From CAYRUP01 sp964489265 (lineage in GTDB: Bacteria; Pseudomonadota; Gammaproteobacteria; DSM-16500), in the NCBI GenBank assembly GCA_964489265.1, contig CAZAXX010000063.1, positions 1 to 13,075 on the forward strand: DNA of 13,075 nucleotides, in the 5' to 3' direction. Shown here one piece after another: positions 8,109-13,075 of the stretch. Made by a program: the position numbers and the translations under genes. The notes beneath the pieces were generated by a model. The model saw only the letters and a list, made by a program, of their open reading frames with translations, did no database searches and had not been told where the DNA came from. Within the stretch, counting starts at the first letter, position 1. Every line of letters starts with the position of its first letter.

Positions 8109-8142
8109 CTTAAGGTTTGTTTAACAGGTAGTAGGCTATACT
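8109..8142 (+). promoter_or_regulatory. PmrA-box-like promoter of the candidate effector
   Basis: CTTAAGGTTTGTTTAACAGG (8109-8128) contains two TTAA half-sites (8110 and 8121) with an 11-bp period. The known Legionella/Coxiella PmrA box is roughly cTTAATATT-N2-cTTAATATT, also an 11-bp period. A strong -10 element TATACT follows at 8137-8142, 12 bases after the second TTAA, and there is no normal -35 element, as expected of an activator-dependent promoter. The gene's GGGAG ribosome binding site is at 8167-8171. Confidence 0.6.
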
Positions 8143-8180
8143 TTTACTATTAGTACTTACAAACTTGGGAGTGGTGTCAT

Positions 8181-10574
8181 ATGTTTCGTGCGCCCGTATA
8201 TGAGAATACCCCATCTGATGAACAATTGATTGGCGAGGGCGGTCCAAAAATCCGCTACCCTGAAATCGGTGCTGACGTATTGATGGATTACGGCACCGAA
8301 AGACCCGATTGTTTTCCATTTGATATGTACGAAGCATATAGAACTCGTCTGATGAGTTTTATCAATGGTGCTCTTTATGCTATTCAGCATGACCCTAGTC
8401 TTGATGATGCAACAAAACAAAAGCGAATTGAAAGCGTCCAAGCTTTAGCGAAGCAAAAGAATGAGCAACTTGATCGTTTCAAAGAAGCGACCCAAGGGCA
8501 AAAAGTTACCTTCAGTTCCGAATTATATAAATTCTACAATGAAGAACTTCCCAAAGCGTCTGGCTTTAAACCAAAACAAATTGCACTCGGCGAAGCATTT
8601 TATGTTTGGCAAGAACGACATCGCCGTTCGCGCTCCACGAAATACCGAAGAGATCTCGGAGGCGGTCGTTATTTAGTAATAGAACAAATCGAGACACCGC
8701 AGGACTCGCCGCTTACCGCGAAGCAAAAAAAAGAATTGTTGCGTATTCATAAACGCAATCCGCCCAAATGGTTTAAAAAGTTGGAGCCTTGGGCTCAGAG
8801 CGCTTTAAAAGAAATTGTTCCGACTGAACTCACTAACGACTTCAAATGGCTTGCCTATCAACGATGTCGTCCAGCCGTTTTGCGTCACATTCCTGGCGAA
8901 GCAAATGCCACACGACATCAACTCAGAATTACTAGCGTCGCTCCTGGCGTAGACGGAAAACCTGTCTACACAGTTATCTCAGACACCACTATGCGTCGCC
9001 AAGGTGTGCCGACCAGTTTTAACATGTCTGACTCTAGCGAACGTCAAACAAGCGCTACTGAAAACGTAGCTCAAATGTTAGATTCCGAACGTAAGGAAGC
9101 AAACGAAGCGTATTTTAAAGCATGGGGAATCGATCCTAGTGCATCTTTAAAATGTCCTGTTTTTCTGGGTGGCTTAGTCACACCTAGATCACAGGGCGGT
9201 GTAAAAGCTTTTTTTCAAGATACGTTGCGACTGACAGGCGGCGAAAACAATACCAAGCTTGCAAGCGAAAAAGATAAAGCGGTTGAAGCTTATAAATTAA
9301 AACAGCATCCAGATAATCCGTTTGAATTTTTCAATATCAATGTTTCTGTGAATGGCGATCGCAGTGGTATTAGTACTGCGAAACCTGATGCTAATTTTGT
9401 GATGTTTGTTGAACATTTTTCTCTGAATATGGCGTTGCTTGGGAAATCAGCCGACAAAAATGAGAGATTAAGCAAACTTAATCGCGCTTTAGCACAATTA
9501 ACTGCACTCCCGCATAAAACCGAACTAAAAGGCCGAAATCAAAATTTATATCTTGCAGCCCTCTATGACGTGACCACGCGTCTCATGAGTGGACTTTCAA
9601 CCGGAAATTGCAAGAGTTCTAAAGATCGAAAAGGTGTAGCAACATTAATGGCAGATGCCATGTTAATTTACTACGCTGAGAAAGTAGCTCGTGGAGAAAC
9701 ACCTTCATTCCCCGCTCCCGATGCAGTTGGACCTGAGCGTGATCATTTTGTTGAAATTTTTTGTGAACTCTATGCAAGTGGACATCAATTACTTGTCGCA
9801 CATGACAATGGTCCTGGTTGCGCAGGAATTAAAGATGAAAAGATTTTAGATAAGGACATTATTGCAAAACTTGAAAGCATGCAACGAAAAGCAAAAGCGG
9901 AAGCAAAACCTGAAGATGTTCTTGGTGTTGACGAGAGTAAAAAAATACAAAAGACAACTAGCAATGTCGACACACGTGGTATTTATACGAAATCTAAAGA
10001 AGTCGCTAATTTTAATAAGCCCGGCACTTTCTGGCAAAAATATAAAGATAAAATTGTGAAGGGTGCGCTAATTGGCTTAGGTCTTATTTTAGGCGGCGTT
10101 AGTGTTGGATTACTTGGAACTGGCGTGCTCGCGCCAATAGGAATTGCAACAGGTTTCGCTGCAACTAGTATTGTATATGCTGCGGCGTTAGGTATTGGCG
10201 TTGGAGTTGGCGTTGGCTCAATCGGTCTTGGAACCAAAGAACTTCTTCAGAGAAAACAAGATAAGAAAAATTCATTTGATAGCCAAATGAGTTTGGAGAT
10301 GGTGAGTCTAGAGAAGAGTAGTGCTAAAAAACCTGTAAAGGAAAAAAGAAAAAATGGCGGCTCTTATGCTGACATGCAAAGAAAAGATTCTAAACTTCGT
10401 CCTACACAGCCATCAATTAATACCGATTTAGTAGAACCTCTGCTTTCACAGCATGTGGAATCTCCCTCTTCTTCCGCTAATCCTAACCTTGTGGTGCCAC
10501 CACCCGTCACCAATGGTCGCAATAATAGCAATAATAGCAATAATAGCAATAATAATAATAGTCCTCGTTATTAA
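8181..10574 (+). CDS. Candidate secreted effector with CX5R phosphoinositide-phosphatase motif
   Basis: A 797-residue protein with no signal peptide. The key feature is STGNCKSSKDRKG, a CX5R loop with Cys477 and Arg483. It closely resembles the NCKSGKDRTG loop of SopB/IpgD and INPP4-type phosphoinositide phosphatases, the group that also includes Legionella SidF. FFNINVSVNG (383-392) may match the FNxxVN segment upstream of the loop in that group. Residues about 50-105 are charged and helical. Residues 627-684 hold two Gly/Ala/Val-rich hydrophobic segments forming a likely membrane hairpin, as reported near the C terminus of SidF. The tail (690-797) is basic, then Ser/Asn/Pro-rich with NNS repeats. 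A dedicated PmrA-type promoter precedes it, and it sits between two housekeeping genes. I infer a type IV-secreted lipid phosphatase; secretion and substrate are unproven. The gene is certain, the function moderately supported. Confidence 0.75.
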   Translation: MFRAPVYENTPSDEQLIGEGGPKIRYPEIGADVLMDYGTERPDCFPFDMYEAYRTRLMSFINGALYAIQHDPSLDDATKQKRIESVQALAKQKNEQLDRFKEATQGQKVTFSSELYKFYNEELPKASGFKPKQIALGEAFYVWQERHRRSRSTKYRRDLGGGRYLVIEQIETPQDSPLTAKQKKELLRIHKRNPPKWFKKLEPWAQSALKEIVPTELTNDFKWLAYQRCRPAVLRHIPGEANATRHQLRITSVAPGVDGKPVYTVISDTTMRRQGVPTSFNMSDSSERQTSATENVAQMLDSERKEANEAYFKAWGIDPSASLKCPVFLGGLVTPRSQGGVKAFFQDTLRLTGGENNTKLASEKDKAVEAYKLKQHPDNPFEFFNINVSVNGDRSGISTAKPDANFVMFVEHFSLNMALLGKSADKNERLSKLNRALAQLTALPHKTELKGRNQNLYLAALYDVTTRLMSGLSTGNCKSSKDRKGVATLMADAMLIYYAEKVARGETPSFPAPDAVGPERDHFVEIFCELYASGHQLLVAHDNGPGCAGIKDEKILDKDIIAKLESMQRKAKAEAKPEDVLGVDESKKIQKTTSNVDTRGIYTKSKEVANFNKPGTFWQKYKDKIVKGALIGLGLILGGVSVGLLGTGVLAPIGIATGFAATSIVYAAALGIGVGVGVGSIGLGTKELLQRKQDKKNSFDSQMSLEMVSLEKSSAKKPVKEKRKNGGSYADMQRKDSKLRPTQPSINTDLVEPLLSQHVESPSSSANPNLVVPPPVTNGRNNSNNSNNSNNNNSPRY
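10521..10559 (+). repeat. 9-bp microsatellite encoding Asn-Asn-Ser
   Basis: Three exact copies of AATAATAGC (10521-10547) run into AATAATAATAAT. They encode NNSNNSNNSNNNN just before the C terminus of the candidate effector. Copy changes would preserve the frame, altering tail length only. Confidence 0.9.
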
Positions 10575-10581
10575 ATGTCTG

Positions 10582-10590
10582 TGGTATAAA
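10582..10590 (+). promoter_or_regulatory. Possible extended -10 promoter for dtd
   Basis: TG-G-TATAAA (10582-10590) fits an extended -10 element just after the effector stop codon, leaving a leader of about 25 bases before the dtd ATG. No clear -35 element is seen. dtd could therefore be expressed independently of the effector gene. Confidence 0.35.
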
Positions 10591-10621
10591 ATTCTTCATC
10601 AATTTCGTGAATGGATTTTAT

Positions 10622-11065
10622 ATGCTTGCACTTATTCAACGCGTCAGTCACGCAAACGTCACAGTCAATCAGCGCACGGTCGGCGAAATCAAAATGGGAA
10701 TTTTAGCGCTCATTGGTATTGAAAAAAGTGATACAGAAAAACAGGCTGATCGTTTATTAGAACGTATCTTGAATTACCGTATTTTTGAAGATGACATGGA
10801 AAAAATGAATTTGAGCGTGAAAGATATTCAAGGTGGTTTATTGCTCGTTCCACAATTTACGCTTGCCGCAGAGACTAAAACGGGTAATCGACCAGGATTT
10901 TCGACTGCGATGCACCCAGAACAAAGTAAGCCATTATTCGATTATTTCTTGAAAATTGCCCGAGCGCAGCATCCTATTGTTTCACAAGGAGAATTTGGGG
11001 CTTACATGCAAGTTTCGCTCTGTAATGATGGCCCAGTCACTTTTTTATTGCGGGTTAATGATTGA
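10622..11065 (+). CDS. dtd: D-aminoacyl-tRNA deacylase
   Basis: Removes D-amino acids (and misloaded Gly) from tRNA in the cytoplasm. The 147 residues match DTD (E. coli, 145). MLALIQRVSHANVTV, VPQFTLAAETKTGNRPGFS and NDGPVTF are family signatures; Gly137-Pro138 is the cis-proline motif that excludes L-aminoacyl substrates. The usual SQFTL reads PQFTL here (Pro77 in place of Ser). A GTG start at 10607 would add five residues (MNGFY) not present in the family; the ATG at 10622 is preferred, though its ribosome binding site (TGGA) is weak. It follows the candidate effector by 47 bp on the same strand, so readthrough transcription is possible. Confidence 0.96.
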   Translation: MLALIQRVSHANVTVNQRTVGEIKMGILALIGIEKSDTEKQADRLLERILNYRIFEDDMEKMNLSVKDIQGGLLLVPQFTLAAETKTGNRPGFSTAMHPEQSKPLFDYFLKIARAQHPIVSQGEFGAYMQVSLCNDGPVTFLLRVND

Positions 11066-11126
11066 TTTTTTCTTCTAACTATTTGATTTATTTATAATTT
11101 ATCTCATTTCATTCTCTTAATCACCC

Positions 11127-11170
11127 CTTAAGTTTTGGTTAATAAAGCATTAAGACTGCCCCTGTATGAT
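11127..11170 (+). promoter_or_regulatory. PmrA-box-like promoter with three half-sites
   Basis: TTAA occurs at 11128, 11139 and 11150, each exactly 11 bp apart, the first two within CTTAAGTTTTGGTTAATAAA. TATGAT (11165-11170) follows 11 bases after the third TTAA and serves as -10 element, placing the transcript start about 38 bases before the ATG of the small exported protein. The layout repeats that at 8109-8142. Confidence 0.6.
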
Positions 11171-11214
11171 TAATTTCAGTACAGCATTATTACAAAACGA
11201 CGGGGTGGTGAGAA

Positions 11215-11589
11215 ATGAAGAAGCTATTTGGTATGTTAATTTGTTTTCTATCTATCAGTACGATGGCTTTTGCTGGCAACAATGGCGCAAACCTCAATAT
11301 CAAAGTGTCAGGAATTGGTAATAAGAACACGTATTTTTTATGTGTTGATGGTGTTGGTTGTGTGAGTATGCTTGCTGCTGAAAAAGGGAGAGTTTACCCT
11401 TTAACGCCTGGCCAGGTTAATCGTATTTTCTTGTTGAACTCTGGTACTTTGCGTACTTATTTTCAAGCGTTACCGGCATCCTGTAATGTAAATGTTGATG
11501 CAAATCAAACATTGACGGTGAAAGGTAAAGTTGTAAAAAGTGCGAATGACAATACACGTATTGAAAGATTAGAGTGTTCTGTTGCTTAA
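11215..11589 (+). CDS. Small exported protein with four cysteines, unknown function
   Basis: A 124-residue protein, not recognised. Residues 1-20 are a clear signal peptide (MKKLFGMLICFLSISTMAFA, cleaved before GNN), so the mature protein of about 104 residues is periplasmic or secreted. It has four cysteines at 43, 49, 90 and 121, an even number consistent with two disulfides, and a beta-rich pattern. No lipobox, membrane segment or catalytic motif is visible. The ribosome binding site is GGTGAG at 11207-11212. It has its own promoter with three 11-bp-spaced TTAA half-sites, shared in design with the candidate effector and the Thr/Ala-rich protein gene. A hairpin follows the stop. Confidence 0.85.
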   Translation: MKKLFGMLICFLSISTMAFAGNNGANLNIKVSGIGNKNTYFLCVDGVGCVSMLAAEKGRVYPLTPGQVNRIFLLNSGTLRTYFQALPASCNVNVDANQTLTVKGKVVKSANDNTRIERLECSVA

Positions 11590-11604
11590 GAGTCTGTTTT
11601 AGAA

Positions 11605-11637
11605 ATTCCTCCCCTTTCTGCAAGAAAGGAGAGGAAT
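11605..11637. terminator. Hairpin between convergent genes, probable bidirectional terminator
   Basis: A 15-base arm (11605-11619) pairs with 11623-11637 with one mismatch around a 3-base loop. It lies 16 bp past the rightward exported-protein stop and 5 bp past the leftward Thr/Ala-rich protein stop. T-runs are weak on both sides. Confidence 0.65.
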
Positions 11638-11642
11638 GTAGG

Positions 11643-12458
11643 TTAATAGCGATGCCAAACATAATCAGGATGATGAGGTTGTTGTGTGTCTTGATGTTGT
11701 CTCTCCAATTGTTGAATATTTCCAGGACGACCTGAAAGGAATCGTTGGCCTCGATTTGAAGATGCGCCTCCCGCAACTTCTGAATACAATGGTCTTGTAT
11801 TTAAATTCGGTTTAGGCTGTCTTCGCTGTTGTTGTTTAAACTGCACACGCGGCTCTAAGGGGACTAGACCTCTATACAGAGGAATTTTCAATTCCAACGG
11901 TGGAAACTGGTCGGCTTTCAAGGAATCAGAAGCTTCTGTTTTCTTTGTTTCAACAGTAGGCGCAGTAGTTGCTGGAACGGGTAAAGCTGTTTCAACAGGT
12001 TTCTCAACTGGTTTGTCTGTCACTTCTAATTTATTTTCAGTTTCAACTTTAGCAGCTTCCATTTTTTGCTGGATTAATGAATAAGAATTACTCTGAGCAG
12101 GTTGTGGCACTTCTTCTAATTTTGTAGCAACAGGTGTTGTAGTTTTTTCTTCTGTTTGCTCTGTGGTTGGTGATGTTGCTGCTGCTGTGGATGTTTCTGT
12201 TGCTGGTGCTGTTTCTGCTACGGTTGATTCTGGTGCTGTGGTTGTTGCTGGTGCTGTTTCTGCTACGGTTGCTTCTGTTGCTGTGATTGTTGCTGGTGCT
12301 GTTTCTGCTGTGGATATTTCTGTTGCTGTGGTTGTTGCTGGTGCTGTTTCTGCTGTGGCTGTTTCTGTTGCTGTGGTTGTTGGTCTCGTTGCTGTACAAG
12401 CAAACCGGCCCACTGTCTTGTCCCATAAAAACTCGCCCCATGTTTTTCTTGGCAGCAT
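11643..12458 (-). CDS. Thr/Ala-rich tandem-repeat protein, candidate co-regulated effector
   Basis: A 271-residue protein of unknown function without signal peptide or membrane segment. A short N-terminal head (MLPRKTWGEFLWDKTVGRFAC) is followed by 15-residue tandem repeats with the core AETAPATxTA (36-50, 51-65, 66-80, partial at 81-90, degenerate at 21-35). A Glu/Lys/Pro-rich linker (100-185) and a basic, Gln/Pro/Arg-rich C-terminal part (190-271, ending VWHRY) complete it. The composition suggests an intrinsically disordered protein. Start choice is firm: AAGGAGG (12464-12470) lies five bases before the ATG. The repeat-free parts and strong start support a real gene despite competing open frames in the repeat. 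Its promoter has the same TTAA 11-bp architecture as the candidate effector; that is the only functional clue. An alternative is a structural or surface-linked spacer protein. Confidence 0.75.
   Translation of the reverse strand: MLPRKTWGEFLWDKTVGRFACTATRPTTTATETATAETAPATTTATEISTAETAPATITATEATVAETAPATTTAPESTVAETAPATETSTAAATSPTTEQTEEKTTTPVATKLEEVPQPAQSNSYSLIQQKMEAAKVETENKLEVTDKPVEKPVETALPVPATTAPTVETKKTEASDSLKADQFPPLELKIPLYRGLVPLEPRVQFKQQQRRQPKPNLNTRPLYSEVAGGASSNRGQRFLSGRPGNIQQLERQHQDTQQPHHPDYVWHRY
12189..12353 (-). repeat. 45-bp in-frame tandem repeats
   Basis: Three full 45-bp units and a partial fourth encode AETAPAT-type 15-mers in the Thr/Ala-rich protein; a degenerate unit extends to 12398. 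The GCTGGTGCTGTTTCTGCT core on the plus strand recurs in each unit. Copy-number change would keep the frame. Confidence 0.85.
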
Positions 12459-12479
12459 AATTTCCTCCTTGAAAATTTA

Positions 12480-12492
12480 AGTGGTAACCACT
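12480..12492. promoter_or_regulatory. Perfect palindrome AGTGGT-A-ACCACT in leader
   Basis: Six-base arms around one base, located between the predicted transcript start and the ribosome binding site of the Thr/Ala-rich protein gene. It could be an operator or simple chance. Confidence 0.35.
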
Positions 12493-12510
12493 GACACTTT
12501 CTACCTAACG

Positions 12511-12543
12511 ATTGTAACGAGAAGGTCTTAAGATAAACTTAAG
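12511..12543 (-). promoter_or_regulatory. PmrA-box-like promoter of the Thr/Ala-rich protein
   Basis: Read leftward, CTTAAGTTTATCTTAAGACC (12524-12543) has two CTTAAG half-sites with an 11-bp period. TACAAT (12511-12516) follows 11 bases after the second TTAA as -10 element. This is the third occurrence of the same promoter layout in the window and has the most similar half-sites. Confidence 0.65.
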
Positions 12544-12661
12544 GCTGTTAGAATGTTTTGTAATGATTTTTTTCAGGCCGTAATTGTCTGTGCGTTATTT
12601 TTTCATTGTGAAGTCACATTGTAGGGAATTGCTTGAAGATGCTGTCATCAACCATGTCATT

Positions 12662-12732
12662 AGATGCCAGCTAAGAGCATGCTGGCATGACATTTTTATT
12701 CTTCCTTGTCATGCCAGCGAAAGCTGGCATCT
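12662..12732. repeat. Two TGTCAT hairpin repeats, GCCAGC variant
   Basis: A full 26-base unit (12707-12732: TGTCAT, GCCAGC, GAAA, GCTGGC, ATCT) and an inverted copy (12662-12692) whose loop is nine bases instead of four. Both share architecture with the units at 3803-3863, but with different yet still complementary stem bases. They lie in the gene-free stretch at the right end. Confidence 0.85.
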
Positions 12733-12754
12733 AGGGTTTTTGTCATTCTGTAAC

Positions 12755-12963
12755 TGACGGCTCCCCGCAAAATTTTTTAGACTAAAAATATCATCTCACG
12801 AAAAAATGTCATTCCTACTAGAAAATGTCATTCCCGCCAGAGTTTACCCTCGCGAAGGCGGGGCGGGAATGACATTTTTTTGATGGGACGGTATTTTTCG
12901 TGAAATGCTATTTTTTCGCAGCAATGATATTTTTAGTCTCAAAAATTTTGAGGGGAGCCGTCA
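12755..12963. mobile_element. MITE-like 209-bp element with 40-bp terminal inverted repeats
   Basis: Arms 12755-12794 and 12924-12963 are inverted repeats of 40 bases with about three mismatches, starting TGACGGCTCCCC. Inside are further nested inverted repeats: 12792-12805 with 12894-12907, and a perfect 17-bp pair 12822-12838 with 12862-12878 that contains TGTCATTCCCGCC. The element has no coding capacity. No clear target-site duplication is visible. It could be a non-autonomous transposable element or a large structured repeat. Confidence 0.65.
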
Positions 12964-13010
12964 AATCCTGAGAGTGCTTTTTGCTAGCGATTGCCTGCTA
13001 TCTATTAAGA

Positions 13011-13075
13011 GGTCCTTCACTGCGTTCAGGGCAAGGTAGTCTTGCTTACGTCATTGCGAGGAGCGTAGCGACGAA
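13011..13075. repeat. Dispersed repeat fragments at window end
   Basis: TCCTTCACTGCGTTCAGG (13013-13030) is a diverged copy of the arm at 32-49. CGTCATTGCGAGGAGCGTAG followed by CGACGAA (13049-13075) resembles a widely dispersed bacterial intergenic palindrome and is cut by the window edge. No gene is seen here. Confidence 0.5.

Noticed and set aside
10607..10621. GTG start adding MNGFY to dtd
   Set aside because: DTD proteins begin at M-x-A-L-I-Q-R-V; the ATG at 10622 fits.
12088..12441. Asn/Ser/His-rich open frame on the minus strand
   Set aside because: Shifted frame of the same repeat region; the chosen frame has the AAGGAGG site at the right distance and a non-repetitive C-terminal half.
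10555..12455. Shared C-terminal Arg-Tyr in the 797- and 271-residue proteins as a secretion signal
   Set aside because: Two residues in two proteins are too little evidence, and no E-block-like acidic stretch is visible near either C terminus.
12163..12480. 105-residue Val/Ala-rich open frame on the plus strand
   Set aside because: It is the antisense reading of the 45-bp repeats in the Thr/Ala-rich gene; it has no ribosome binding site and its hydrophobic repetition follows from the complementary codons.
12540..12560. Box at 12524-12543 acting rightward as well
   Set aside because: CTTAAG half-sites are palindromic, but no -10 hexamer lies 11-12 bases to the right and no gene follows on the plus strand.
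12745..12975. Target-site duplication flanking the 209-bp element
   Set aside because: Flanks CTGTAAC and AATCCTG share no direct repeat of convincing length.
12600..13075. CRISPR array in the repeat-rich right end
   Set aside because: Repeats are palindromic, irregularly spaced and inverted relative to one another; no regular repeat-spacer pattern.

Overview
The window reads as chromosomal DNA of a gammaproteobacterium, most likely of the order Legionellales (Legionella/Coxiella-like). This is inferred from the AT-rich sequence, gammaproteobacterial housekeeping proteins (GlnA with the adenylylation tyrosine at residue 397, TypA/BipA, ExoIII, C+ type L31, DTD), abundant small palindromic intergenic repeats, and a candidate host-directed effector behind a promoter resembling Legionella/Coxiella PmrA-regulated promoters. 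The species cannot be named from sequence alone.

Left part, minus strand (1-3311): a probable operon running from malic enzyme to an MFS transporter (39-bp gap) to an exported repeat protein with a predicted beta-helix-like fold (20-bp gap), ending at an 18-bp perfect hairpin at the window edge. Next (3443-6099, minus) come rpmE with a good sigma70-type promoter, a palindromic repeat cluster, then glnA-xthA as a two-gene unit with an 11-bp gap. typA is divergent from glnA (6241-8052, plus).

Right part (8100-12550) is the accessory region. Between typA and dtd lies a 797-residue protein. It carries a CX5R phosphoinositide-phosphatase-like motif (NCKSSKDRKG, Cys477-Arg483), a hydrophobic Gly-rich hairpin near the C terminus and a low-complexity tail. 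This layout resembles bacterial effector phosphatases of the SopB/IpgD/SidF type. After dtd come a small exported four-cysteine protein and, convergent with it, a Thr/Ala-rich 271-residue protein with 15-residue tandem repeats. These three unrecognised genes share one promoter design: two (in one case three) TTAA half-sites exactly 11 bp apart, followed 11-12 bp later by a -10 hexamer. This matches the PmrA-box layout and suggests a local co-regulated set around a candidate type IV secretion effector.

The right end (12459-13075, about 617 bp) has no credible gene. It holds the promoter of the 271-residue protein, two hairpin repeats, a 209-bp MITE-like element with 40-bp terminal inverted repeats and nested inner inverted repeats, and fragments of dispersed repeats cut by the window edge. 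One repeat family recurs at 3803-3863 and 12662-12732 with compensatory stem changes.
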